From Bifidobacterium sp. ESL0790 (lineage in GTDB: Bacteria; Actinomycetota; Actinomycetes; Actinomycetales; Bifidobacteriaceae), in the NCBI RefSeq assembly GCF_029395435.1, contig NZ_CP113915.1, positions 372,001-436,000 on the forward strand: 64,000 nucleotides of DNA, given 5' to 3'. Below are positions 8,823 to 17,733 of the stretch, in pieces (within the stretch, counting starts at the first letter, position 1; each line of letters begins with the position of its first letter). The translations under genes were made by a program, and so were the position numbers. Below the pieces are notes generated by a model. The model was not told the DNA's origin. It did not search any database and saw nothing but the letters and a program-made list of their open reading frames with translations.

Positions 8823-9632
8823 ATGGGGAAGACGATGAGCGGGGATGGTTTGGTGCCGAGCGGCGCTTCTGGTCGTGTTGGCGTGAATGATGCCGAGATG
8901 GTGCAGGCCGGTCAGGTTGCCGTGTCTGCTGGATATTCGACGCAGACAAGCAATGGTGCGGCGAAACCGGCCAATCCGCGAATGGCAGCGAAAATGCATA
9001 AGAGAAAGCGTTTGCGCTCGATATTGCGGTGGATCGCGGTGGCGGCGTGCGTGCTTGCGTTTTGCAAGTTGGTGGTAAGCATGACCGCCGATTATGAAGT
9101 CGTGATTCTGGGTTGGGTGGCCATGCCCGAACAGGTGGTTTTCGCGTTGTTCGCGGTGGCGGTGGTGTCGTTGCTCGCCAGCGCGTTGCTGGTCGTCTAT
9201 CCGGATGCTGATGACAGCCCGGAGGCGAGGCGCTGGGACTGGTCGTCGTTGGCGTCGTTCGGCGAGGCGGTGTTGGTGGTGATCTTGGCTGTGGAGCCTG
9301 TGTTCCTGACTTTGCTTCTGGGTGAGGGCGGCCGGTTCGCGACGGCGAGTCCGCGTGGCTGCCATGCGGTGGTGACGAGATCTGGATGGGCGGACGAATT
9401 CGACAATCTGGATATACAGCGGCCTTATTCCACAACCACCAATCCCGTCAAGGCACGGTGGAAATCGGATTCCGCGCTGAGCGAGGGCAAAGGCATTACG
9501 GACTCGTATGCGGTCTCATGGAAGGATGGCAAGCTGTATATGCGGCCTCTATATCAGGACAGCGTGCTGGAGGTCGACGGCGACAAGGCTCCTTTGAGCA
9601 CGGGAATAGAGGTGCCGCGGGAATGCTTTTAG
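8823..9632 (+). CDS. membrane protein of unknown function (paralogue of 7449-8228)
   Basis: 269 residues; AGGAGG lies upstream of the ATG. A polar N-terminus of about 65 residues is followed by three hydrophobic segments (WIAVAACVLAFCKLVV, VFALFAVAVVSLLASALLVVY, AVLVVILAVEPVFLTLLLG) and a polar C-terminal domain beginning GCHAVVTRSGWADEFD. The C-terminal domain aligns by eye with that of the 7449-8228 protein (GCRVVV.Y.G.AD; SYAVSWKDGKLYM versus TFRIVWRDGESHI). Probably duplicated genes; the role is unknown. Confidence 0.75.
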   Translation: MGKTMSGDGLVPSGASGRVGVNDAEMVQAGQVAVSAGYSTQTSNGAAKPANPRMAAKMHKRKRLRSILRWIAVAACVLAFCKLVVSMTADYEVVILGWVAMPEQVVFALFAVAVVSLLASALLVVYPDADDSPEARRWDWSSLASFGEAVLVVILAVEPVFLTLLLGEGGRFATASPRGCHAVVTRSGWADEFDNLDIQRPYSTTTNPVKARWKSDSALSEGKGITDSYAVSWKDGKLYMRPLYQDSVLEVDGDKAPLSTGIEVPRECF

Positions 9633-9693
9633 AATCTCCTATTTGCCGTCTATGACCCCGGAATCAATTTTGCAGGTGTAAAGGGCCTGCGTC

Positions 9694-12537
9694 TCAACGG
9701 TTGTGGTGGGCAGTGAAACGGCGCAAGGGGATGGCGGTGAGCAGGGCTGTGAGGGTGGCGAAGGCTATGAGGGCGCCAAGGCGGAGCATGGAGGCGTGGG
9801 TGCCGCCGGTCAGTGGGAGCGCGGTCAGCGGCAGGCTGAGTTTGGTGGTGTCCGCGGGGCCGTCGTAGCCGGAGTGAGTCGTAGCGATCGCGCTGACTTC
9901 GCCGTCGCCGTGGCCCTTCGACTCGGAAGCGGGCAGGGTCCAGTTGCCGTCGGCGTCGCTGGTCGTGGTGCTGGTGCGTCTGTCGGGCCAGGTGACGGTG
10001 ATCTTGGTGCCCGCGGGGGAAGGCGATCCGCCTGGGCCTGCGGTGACGGTGCCACCCACTGCCTGGCCCGCGATGTAGGTGGGGTGCGTGAACTTGGCGA
10101 CGGGCAGGAGCGTCCAACGCACATAGAGGGTGGTGTCGCCGGCGGGCATGTAGAACGTGTCTCCGGGTTGGAAGCTCTGGCCGGTGCCGTCGTTCTTGGT
10201 GTTCCAAGCGTCAGGCGCGTAGCCGTCGCGGGTGAGCCCTGTGAACTGGGGCGCGGTGGTCTTCTCGTCGGTGAACCCGGTGACGTCGTCGACCGAGCCC
10301 TCGCCTCCGTTGGCGTCGAGTTTGAGCGTGTTGGGCACTTGCATGATGTATATGCCCGCGGCGCCGCCTTCCTGTCTGGTGTCGGCCGCGAGCGCTGCGC
10401 CTGTCCCGATTGTGGTTTCCGAGGAAGCCGTCTGCGAGGGCGCGGTAATCGGCGTGTTCTTCCTTACCCAGGTTCCGGTGGTAACCCCGTTAAAAGCGCT
10501 ATCTGCCAGTTTGGTGTTGTTGCCGATGGTGAGATTGTTCAGATGCGTCGGCAGCATGGACATCATAGTTGCAGGGCTGTTCGCCTTGTGGGTGTCCCAG
10601 CCGGAGAGGTCGAGTGTGGCGAGCTTGCCCGTGTCGCAGAACATACTGCTCATGTCGGTGACGTTGCTGGTGTTCCAACCGGTGGTGTTGAGCGTCGTGA
10701 GTTTTTGGGCATAGTAGAACATGGCGCTCATGTCGGTGACGCTGTGGGTGTCCCAGCCGGAGAGGTCGAGCGTGGTGAAGCCGCTGGCCTGGTAGAACAT
10801 CCAGCTCATGTCGGTGACGTGGCCGGTGTCCCAGCCGGTGGTGTTGAGTGTGGCGAGTTTGTTGGTGTTGCTGAACATGCCGCCCATGTTGGTGACGCTG
10901 TGGGTGTCCCAGCCGGAGAGGTTGAGTGTGGTGAGGTTGCCGGCGCTGTGGAACATTCTATACATGTTGATGACGTGGCTGGTGTCCCAGTGGGTGCCGT
11001 GGTGGGTGAGGTTGAGTGTGGTGAGGCCATAGGCGCCGTCGAACATGTTGCTCATGTCGGTGACGCTGTGTGTGTCCCAGTTGGAGATTTCGGGTGTGGC
11101 GAGGCTGCTGGCATAGTAGAACATGTTGCTCATGTCGGTGACGTTGCCGGTGTTCCATCCGGCTGTTTCGAGCTCGGTGAGTCTGTTGGCTTCGTAGAAC
11201 ATGCTTTTCATGTTGGTGACGTTGTGGGTGTCCCAGTTGGTGGTGTTGAGCGTGGTGAGATGGCTGGCATAGTAGAACATGTTGCTCATGTCGGTGACGT
11301 TGCCAGTGTCCCAACCGGCTGTGTCCACTGTGGTGAGGCTGCCGGCGCCGTAGAACATTTTGCTCATGTCGGTTACGCTGTGGGTGTCCCAGCCGGAGAT
11401 TTGGAGTGTGGCGAGGTTGCTGGTGTTGGCGAACATGTTGCTCATGTTGGTGACGTTGCTGGTGGGCCAGCCGGAGAGGTTGAGTGTGGTGAGTCTGTAG
11501 GCGCCGTTGAACATGTTGCTCATATTGGTGACGCTACTGGTGTTCCAGTGGGTGTCGTGGTGGGTGAGGTTGAGTGTGGTGAGGCCGCTGGCGCCGTTGA
11601 ACATGCCGGTCATATTGGTGACGCTATGCGTGTCCCAGTCGGAGATTTCGAGTGTGGCGAGATTGCCGGTGTTGTTGAACATGTAGCTCATGTCGGTGAC
11701 GTTGCCGGTGTTCCAGTTGGCTGTGGCGAGTGTGGTGAGTTTGTTGGCACCGTAGAACATCCTGTTCATGTTGGTGACGCTGTGGGTGTTCCAGTTGGCT
11801 GTGTCCACTGTGGTGAGGCTGCTGGCGTTGGTGTAGTTGGTGGCGGTGTCGAACATGCTGCTCATGTCGGTGGCGTTGCCGGTGTTCCAGTTGGCTGTGT
11901 CCACTGTGGTGAGCTGGCCGTCCCCGGAGAACATGCCACTTGGGGCGGCCCGCTGGAGGGTTAGGCTCGAGCCGGCGGCCATGCTCAGTGATTTAAGGGC
12001 ACCCATGCTGGAGAACAGGCCGTTATTACCGAGTTGCGGCGCGGTGGCGTCGATGGCCAGTGCACCCTCGATGCTGATCTGGGTGATGTTGTCGCGATAT
12101 GTCGGGTCGGTGGTCCAAGGGATGTTCGCGGTCGTGGCATTGGGCCGGATGTCGGGGGACGTGCCGGCGCTCAGGTGCAGGGTGCATTCGCCGTTCGGGT
12201 CGCTGGTGACCGACCAGTTGCTTGTGCCCCAAGGGGTCGAAGCCTGTGGGGTGCAGGTGCCTTGTGTGGAGGGGAGAGCCGGGGCGGGTGCTTGGCTTTT
12301 CTCCCAGATCGCTGGTCCTGTGCCCGTGCCGTCGCCTTGTGCCGTCGCGCCGTTCCCGGGTGCGGGGTTGCTTTCATGATGATCCGTTGCGGTGCTGTCT
12401 TGATCGGTGCCTGCGTCCGCTGAGACGGCCGTTTCTGGTGTGGATTGGCTGGCAGTGGCGGCTTGGGGAACGATGGTGGCGGCGAGGGTAAGACATAAGA
12501 GAATTGCGAGAGTGGCTTTGCGCCGTCTCCTACCCAT
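9694..12537 (-). CDS. LPXTG-anchored BspA-family leucine-rich-repeat surface protein
   Basis: 947 residues. A signal peptide (RRRKATLAILLCLTLAATIV) is followed by a Thr/Ala/Gly-rich linker. Then come tandem BspA/DUF285 repeats of about 25 residues, of the type WDTHSVTDMSxMFYxAxxL; 16 copies of the M-F core can be counted. Next is an InlB B-type repeat (FTGLTRDGYAPDAW... then TTLYVRW at about 800), an Ig-like domain (TSDADGNWTL) and the sorting signal LPLTG at 907-911 with hydrophobic helix and positive tail. Sortase would link it to peptidoglycan; BspA proteins are known adhesins in other genera. No sortase gene is in the window. Confidence 0.93.
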   Translation of the reverse strand: MGRRRRKATLAILLCLTLAATIVPQAATASQSTPETAVSADAGTDQDSTATDHHESNPAPGNGATAQGDGTGTGPAIWEKSQAPAPALPSTQGTCTPQASTPWGTSNWSVTSDPNGECTLHLSAGTSPDIRPNATTANIPWTTDPTYRDNITQISIEGALAIDATAPQLGNNGLFSSMGALKSLSMAAGSSLTLQRAAPSGMFSGDGQLTTVDTANWNTGNATDMSSMFDTATNYTNASSLTTVDTANWNTHSVTNMNRMFYGANKLTTLATANWNTGNVTDMSYMFNNTGNLATLEISDWDTHSVTNMTGMFNGASGLTTLNLTHHDTHWNTSSVTNMSNMFNGAYRLTTLNLSGWPTSNVTNMSNMFANTSNLATLQISGWDTHSVTDMSKMFYGAGSLTTVDTAGWDTGNVTDMSNMFYYASHLTTLNTTNWDTHNVTNMKSMFYEANRLTELETAGWNTGNVTDMSNMFYYASSLATPEISNWDTHSVTDMSNMFDGAYGLTTLNLTHHGTHWDTSHVINMYRMFHSAGNLTTLNLSGWDTHSVTNMGGMFSNTNKLATLNTTGWDTGHVTDMSWMFYQASGFTTLDLSGWDTHSVTDMSAMFYYAQKLTTLNTTGWNTSNVTDMSSMFCDTGKLATLDLSGWDTHKANSPATMMSMLPTHLNNLTIGNNTKLADSAFNGVTTGTWVRKNTPITAPSQTASSETTIGTGAALAADTRQEGGAAGIYIMQVPNTLKLDANGGEGSVDDVTGFTDEKTTAPQFTGLTRDGYAPDAWNTKNDGTGQSFQPGDTFYMPAGDTTLYVRWTLLPVAKFTHPTYIAGQAVGGTVTAGPGGSPSPAGTKITVTWPDRRTSTTTSDADGNWTLPASESKGHGDGEVSAIATTHSGYDGPADTTKLSLPLTALPLTGGTHASMLRLGALIAFATLTALLTAIPLRRFTAHHNR

Positions 12538-12801
12538 ACTTCTGTTCCACGCTTCCTGCCGTCGACCGTCGTGCCGGCGACTACTGGTTTTGATCCCTTA
12601 GCTTTATATGCTGTTGGTATTTATTTATTTTCCGTATTACAGTGTATGACAGATTAGTGATTTTTCCAAAAGCATATTTCGTCGTTGACCGTTTATTCAG
12701 GCAGGTAGCGTCGCTCTTGTCTGGAAGCTCCGTCCTTTTTGGTTGGGCGACTAAGTGACTATTTCAGGATGGGAAGCGGGACGGGAAACGCTGTTGTGGA
12801 G

Positions 12802-13953
12802 TTAGCGAACTTTCAGATTGGCGAGCAAAGCAAAGTGATCACTGCCCGGGATAGCTAGGATCCGGGCCTGTGTGGCCGTGATTGCCGGGGTCGTGAGCAC
12901 GTGGTCGAGCTCGAGGCGAGGCCAGCGAAGCCATGTGGGGAAGCTCGAGGCCGATTCGTGCGATACGGCCAGTCCGGCGTCGTTCAGGCCGGATTTGAGC
13001 AGGCTGCGGAAACTGGGATGGTCGGCGTTCGAGTTCAGGTCGCCCATGATGACGGTCGCGCGGGTGGGAACGGATGATGGCATTGCTTTGGCTACGGCTG
13101 CGGTCGGGACGTTCGGTTCGATGGTTGCAGTCCCCGTTCGCTCCTGCATCGACATGCTGGCGTCACGATCGCGCTCGGTTTTGGTGTTGGATGTCATGGA
13201 AGATACTGGTTCGGCAGCGAGGCCGTTTTGGTTGGCGAGCTCGCCCAGTTTTCTGATGCCATGCGACCATTCGCGGCATCCACGCATCGGGGACTTGGGG
13301 TGTGCGCTGTAAAAGGCGATGTCTCGCACGACGACGCCCGGCACGTCCGCCGCCTGGATGTCGATGGCCGAGCTCGTTTGGGCGGCGAAGGCTTCACGTG
13401 ACCAGACGCCATTGAATCCGCCGTTGTCGCCTTTGCGGCTGACGCCAAGCTGGCGGTTGGGGAGCAGCGTCGCCAAGCCCGCCGCCTCAAGTCTTTCGAC
13501 CAGGCCTGTGGTAAGTTCCTGGAGCGCCAAGACCGAGACGTTGTGCGCCCGCACGGCCTCGACTATGGCGTCGGCGCTCGCGTGCCCGTAACGGCAGTTG
13601 AGTGTCATGACGGTGATGTCTGTCGCCTCGACCGTTGTGGTGTCGGCTGTCGTGGTGCTAGGTCGTTCGTCGTGTTTGGTCCCCTTATTATTACACCATT
13701 TCCGGTACCACGGCGAGGCGAACAAGCCGATAAGTCCGGCCAATATCGCTGCAGCTACGGCGATTGCCCAATGACGCGAGGCAAGCGCCACAAGCAGGAT
13801 AATCAGCGAGGGGATCCAAAGGAAGCGCACGAACGCGATGAGATAGGGCAGTGGGCCGTGGCCGTCGGCGCCGGCGGGCAGGAACCGCAACGCCCACCAC
13901 AACGTGACGAGGCAGAGCAAGACGATGAGTGCGATGGTCAAAGCCAAGGTCAT
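12802..13953 (-). CDS. membrane-anchored endonuclease/exonuclease/phosphatase-family protein
   Basis: 383 residues. Three N-terminal hydrophobic segments (LALTIALIVLLCLVTLWWAL, FLWIPSLIILLVALA, AIAVAAAILAGLIGLF) precede a catalytic EEP domain from about residue 115. Active-site landmarks are VMTLNCRYG, LALQEL (metal-binding Glu), IMGDLNSNA and the terminal GSDHFALLANL (catalytic His). Such proteins hydrolyse phosphodiesters of nucleic acids or phospholipids; the topology places this domain outside the cell or at the membrane face. Residues about 251-297 are a Ser/Thr/Met-rich insertion. Confidence 0.85.
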   Translation of the reverse strand: MTLALTIALIVLLCLVTLWWALRFLPAGADGHGPLPYLIAFVRFLWIPSLIILLVALASRHWAIAVAAAILAGLIGLFASPWYRKWCNNKGTKHDERPSTTTADTTTVEATDITVMTLNCRYGHASADAIVEAVRAHNVSVLALQELTTGLVERLEAAGLATLLPNRQLGVSRKGDNGGFNGVWSREAFAAQTSSAIDIQAADVPGVVVRDIAFYSAHPKSPMRGCREWSHGIRKLGELANQNGLAAEPVSSMTSNTKTERDRDASMSMQERTGTATIEPNVPTAAVAKAMPSSVPTRATVIMGDLNSNADHPSFRSLLKSGLNDAGLAVSHESASSFPTWLRWPRLELDHVLTTPAITATQARILAIPGSDHFALLANLKVR

Positions 13954-14055
13954 GAGGAACCGCCATTCATCGGAATACGTCGAATGAGACCCATGGTAAC
14001 GTGAGCGGCTGAAGTGGCTTGAAGCAGTGTTGCCGAAACAGTGAAAGGTTGTGAC

Positions 14056-14376
14056 GAAACGGACCCTTACGCGTTGTAAAGTGCTGTTTCGTTACTGGAC
14101 TCAACATCCCTGTTATGAAACGGACTCTTATGATCAGGCAGGCGTCGTTTCTTCGCTGGAACTCATGACTCCTGTTATGAAACGGAATATTGTGTCGAGT
14201 AAGGTGCCGTTTCTTAACAGGGGTGTTGGGACATTGCTGTGAAACGGACTGTTACGTTTGATGAGGTGCTGTTTCTTCGCCGGGACTCAATTTTCCTGTT
14301 ATGAAACAGTTTCTGGTTTAATCAAGTGCCGTTTCTTCACTGAAACGCCTCATGGAAGGTGCCGGTGAAGAAACGG
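14056..14376. repeat. tandem hairpin repeat array, GAAACGG family, 61-62 bp period
   Basis: GAAACGG or a one-base variant starts at 14056, 14117, 14179, 14241 and 14303, a spacing of 61, 62, 62 and 62 bp, with a further copy at 14370. Each unit carries a downstream arm of the type GCCGTTTCTT about 20-25 bases later, so each can fold into a hairpin. The array fills the gap between the EEP gene (starting at 13953, minus) and the ffh 3' end. It may act as a transcription-attenuating region, but the conserved spacing points to something more specific. Confidence 0.8.
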
Positions 14377-14398
14377 AGATGTAGTTGCGGAAGACCCG

Positions 14399-16054
14399 TC
14401 AGCCGAAGAGGCCGGAGAGCCCACCGCCCAGATTCGGCGGGAGGTCGGGCATGCCGTTTTCGCCCGCGGCGCCCATGGCCTCCTGCAAACCGGCCGGAAG
14501 CGCGGGGTTCTGCGGTTTCTTGGCGAAGGCGGAGCCGCCGGACTTCTTGGACTTGCCCGAAAGCTTGTCGCGCAACGCCTTCTCCTCGGCCTCACGCTTC
14601 ATCGGGTTGCCCGACCTGGACTTGCCCTTCTTCTTGCCTTTCTTGCCCTTGCGGCCCGAGCCGCCGCCCATCGATGGGCCGCCGAAGCCGGGCATGCCGC
14701 CCATGCCCTTGTTGGTCATGCGCTTCATCATCTTCGCCGCCTGCTCGAAGCGTTGCAGCAGCCCGTTGACGGCGGAGACGGTGTTGCCCGAGCCGTAGGC
14801 GATGCGCGCGCGGCGGGAGCCGTCGATGATGGAGGGGTCGCGGCGCTCGGCCGGGGTCATCGAGTTGATGATGGCTTCGGTGCGGTCGATCTCGTGCTCG
14901 TCGAGCTGCTCCAGCTCCTTGCTGTGGCTGGCCATGCCGGGAATCATGCGCAGCAGGCTCTTCATGGATCCGAGTTTGCGCACCTGCTCCAGCTGAGACA
15001 TGAAGTCGTCGAGGCCGTAGGTGCCCGTCGCCATCTTCTTGGCGGACTCCATCGCCTCCTGCTCGTCGAACTCCTTCTGCGCCTGCTCGATCAAGGTGAG
15101 GATGTCGCCCATGTCGAGGATGCGGGAGGCCATGCGGTCGGGGTGGAAGACCTCGAAGTCCTTCAGGCCCTCGCCGTTGGAGGCGAAGAGAATCGGCTTG
15201 CCGGTCACGCTCGCCACCGAAAGCGCCGCGCCGCCTCGTGCGTCGCCATCGAGCTTGGAGAGCACCACGCCGGTGAAGTCCACGCCCTCATCGAACGCCT
15301 TGGCGGTCTGCACCGCGTCCTGACCGATCATCGCGTCGATGACGAAGAGGATCTCATCGGGATGCACGGCGTCGCGGATGTCACGGGCCTGCTGCATCAG
15401 ATCCTCGTCGACGCCCAAGCGGCCTGCGGTATCGATGATGACCGTGTCGTAAAGCTTGTTCTTCGCGTACTCGATGGAGTCGCGGGCCACCTGCACCGGG
15501 TCGCCGCTCGTCTGGCCGGGTGCCGCCACGGCCTCGCCGCCCTCGGACTGCACGCCCTTCTCAGGGGCGTAGACCGGCACGTCCGCGCGCTCGCCGACCA
15601 CCTGCAGCTGGGTGACGGCGTTCGGACGCTGCAAATCCGCCGCGACCAGCAGCGGGGTGTGGCCGGCGTCCTTGAGCCAATAGCCGAGCTTGCCAGCCAG
15701 CGTGGTCTTGCCGGCGCCTTGCAGGCCCGCCAGCATGATGACGGTCGGCGGGTTCTTGGCGAAGTTCAGCGGCCTATCGACGCCCGCGCCGAGGATGTTG
15801 GTGAGCTCCTCGTTGACGATCTTCACCACTTGCTGGGCCGGGTTCAGCGCCTGTGAGACCTCCTCGCCCAAGGCGCGCTCGCGGATGCGCGAGGTGAAGG
15901 AGCGCACCACGTCGAGCGCCACATCGGCGTCGAGCAGGGCGCGGCGAATCTCGCGGATGGTGCCGTCGATATCCGCCTCGGTGAGCTTGCCTTTGCTCTT
16001 CAGATGCTTGAACGCGTTGGAGAGCCTGTCTGTCAAAGAACTGAATGCTGCCAT
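14399..16054 (-). CDS. ffh: signal recognition particle protein Ffh
   Basis: 551 residues. N-domain helices start at MAAFSSLTDRLSNAFKHLKS. The GTPase G domain has the P-loop GLQGAGKTT, DTAGRLGVDE and TKxD-type SKLDGDARGG. The methionine-rich M domain follows (LLRMIPGM, IINSMTPAERRDP, RRARIAYGSG), binding signal peptides and SRP RNA. The partner is FtsY at the membrane. Two features lengthen it: a Gly/Glu insertion near residue 155 (APEKGVQSEGGEAVAAPGQ) and a C-terminal tail rich in Gly, Lys and Met. Confidence 0.97.
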   Translation of the reverse strand: MAAFSSLTDRLSNAFKHLKSKGKLTEADIDGTIREIRRALLDADVALDVVRSFTSRIRERALGEEVSQALNPAQQVVKIVNEELTNILGAGVDRPLNFAKNPPTVIMLAGLQGAGKTTLAGKLGYWLKDAGHTPLLVAADLQRPNAVTQLQVVGERADVPVYAPEKGVQSEGGEAVAAPGQTSGDPVQVARDSIEYAKNKLYDTVIIDTAGRLGVDEDLMQQARDIRDAVHPDEILFVIDAMIGQDAVQTAKAFDEGVDFTGVVLSKLDGDARGGAALSVASVTGKPILFASNGEGLKDFEVFHPDRMASRILDMGDILTLIEQAQKEFDEQEAMESAKKMATGTYGLDDFMSQLEQVRKLGSMKSLLRMIPGMASHSKELEQLDEHEIDRTEAIINSMTPAERRDPSIIDGSRRARIAYGSGNTVSAVNGLLQRFEQAAKMMKRMTNKGMGGMPGFGGPSMGGGSGRKGKKGKKKGKSRSGNPMKREAEEKALRDKLSGKSKKSGGSAFAKKPQNPALPAGLQEAMGAAGENGMPDLPPNLGGGLSGLFG

Positions 16055-16221
16055 AATGCCTCAATCCTAGCGGTTCGTAGGGAGAAACGCCGCGTTCGCC
16101 GCATGGTGTCTGGCCTGTGGTCGTGGTCGTTTGTGTAATTCCCCACATCTAGTATGCTGTCGTTCAGTTGTTGTTTAGCAACGGGGCGGCGAAGGTCGCG
16201 TTCACGCAAGGTCGGGCAAAT

Positions 16222-17595
16222 ATGAAAAGCGCTCAGCATCGGCATCGCAACGCCGTGATGGTGGCCGTGGTGGTTGTGGTCGCGCTGGTGCTTGGGTTCG
16301 CCATCGCCTACCGACCGGCCTATAGGTATTATCGCCAGGCCGTCTCGCAATGCATCGAATGGGGCAATTCCTTCCGAATCGAGGAGGACCATTTCGAAGC
16401 GGAGCTGAAGGCCGACGCCGATCTGATCAGCCGTGCCGATGCCTCTTTCCCCAAATACATGGATGCCTTGCCCACAAGCACCATTTCGGACGCCGAACGT
16501 ATGCTCGACGAGATGAATTCCGAAGGTCTGATCGGCTCCCCGTCGACTCATCAGCGGGCGCAGGCCAACTGCTCGTCAGACCGCCTGCCCACCCAGTTGC
16601 GTCAGGAAGGTGGCAATTTCAAGGTCGATACCCGCGAGGCGCAGGGGACGATTTCGAAACTCGATGACGAGTTCAAGCCGTTCCGGATGGTGCTTTTCGA
16701 CGACGACCTCAACGAGACCGCGCTGATGCGGACGCAGGTGGTGGCCGTCGTTGCCGGGGTCAACGGGTTGTACGACGAATCCAAGGGATTGGTGGCCGAT
16801 GAGGGGCTCAGGGGCAAACTGGCCAGCGAGATCGCGCGGGTGCGTGGTGATGTCAACGACATGGCGATCCGGTATTCGCAATATGTGAAGGACCAGGACG
16901 CGCTTTACAAGGCCGCCGACGCCGTGGTCGCCTCGCGCAACAAGAAAGAGGGCATCGATTGCGGCCACCAGCGTTGCGTGGCGCTGACCTTCGACGACGG
17001 GCCCAACCCGAAGACCACCCCCGAGCTCTCGTCCCTGCTGCGCTCGCGCGGCGCCCATGCCACGTTTTTCATCATGGGCGGCAACGCCATGCCCGACAAG
17101 TCGTCCATCGCCAGCTCGGCGCACCGCCTCGACACCCCCATCGGCAGCCACACATGGAGCCACGAGGACCTGCCGAAGATCATGAAACAGAACGACGAGG
17201 CCCAGCAGCTCGACGCGACCAACAAGGCGATTCTCGACGCGACCGGTCACGTGCCCAACCAGGTGCGTCCGCCGCACGGGGCCGTCGACGAGGCGAGCCG
17301 CACCTATATCGGCCAGCATCTCGGTTCCTCCGTGGTGGTTTACGGCGTCGATTCCTTCGATTGGGCGAACGGCGCGACCGTGTCGTCGGTCAAGTCGAAG
17401 GTGGAGTCCGAGGTGCAGCCCGGCTCGATCGTCCTCATGCACGACGTCTACCAACACACCGTGGACGCAGTGCCGCGCATCCTCAGAGACCTCGGTTCCA
17501 AGGGCTATCGTTTCGTTACCGTGCCCGAGCTCACGGGCGAATACCCGCGCGCCGGCGTGATCTATTACGGACGCGACAACATCCTGCGGATGTAG
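16222..17595 (+). CDS. membrane-anchored polysaccharide deacetylase (NodB domain)
   Basis: 457 residues from the ATG at 16222; an upstream in-frame ATG at 16168 has no ribosome site, though AAGG before 16222 is weak too. One N-terminal transmembrane helix (VMVAVVVVVALVLGFAIAY) anchors the protein. Residues about 30-240 are helical and unassigned. The NodB domain carries LTFDDGPN (metal and catalytic Asp), SHTWSHEDL (metal His pair), RPPHGA and VLMHDVY. Members remove acetyl groups from cell-wall N-acetyl sugars, which alters lysozyme sensitivity. The substrate here is inferred. Confidence 0.9.
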   Translation: MKSAQHRHRNAVMVAVVVVVALVLGFAIAYRPAYRYYRQAVSQCIEWGNSFRIEEDHFEAELKADADLISRADASFPKYMDALPTSTISDAERMLDEMNSEGLIGSPSTHQRAQANCSSDRLPTQLRQEGGNFKVDTREAQGTISKLDDEFKPFRMVLFDDDLNETALMRTQVVAVVAGVNGLYDESKGLVADEGLRGKLASEIARVRGDVNDMAIRYSQYVKDQDALYKAADAVVASRNKKEGIDCGHQRCVALTFDDGPNPKTTPELSSLLRSRGAHATFFIMGGNAMPDKSSIASSAHRLDTPIGSHTWSHEDLPKIMKQNDEAQQLDATNKAILDATGHVPNQVRPPHGAVDEASRTYIGQHLGSSVVVYGVDSFDWANGATVSSVKSKVESEVQPGSIVLMHDVYQHTVDAVPRILRDLGSKGYRFVTVPELTGEYPRAGVIYYGRDNILRM

Positions 17596-17672
17596 GCCGC
17601 TTTCTGCCGTCAAAGTTTGAAGCGCGGGCTCAGGCGACGGGCAGATAAAGAATGCGGACGGGTATAAAAGAA

Positions 17673-17698
17673 GGCGCGAGATGTTGATATCCCGCGCC
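17673..17698 (-). terminator. intrinsic terminator of cysS
   Basis: GGCGCGAGAT (17673-17682) pairs with ATCCCGCGCC (17689-17698). On the minus strand it is followed by a T-rich run (TTCTTTTAT). It lies between the convergent deacetylase and cysS genes. Confidence 0.75.
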
Positions 17699-17733
17699 CT
17701 CGAAATGTTTAGACCAGCTTGTTCCCGAAGCCC

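Noticed and set aside
9703..11964. 753-residue open frame on the plus strand opposite the BspA gene, with Val/Gly/Glu/His repeats
   Set aside because: It is the mirror of the BspA repeats in a GC-rich gene; no ribosome site, and the minus-strand protein has signal peptide, domains and sorting signal.
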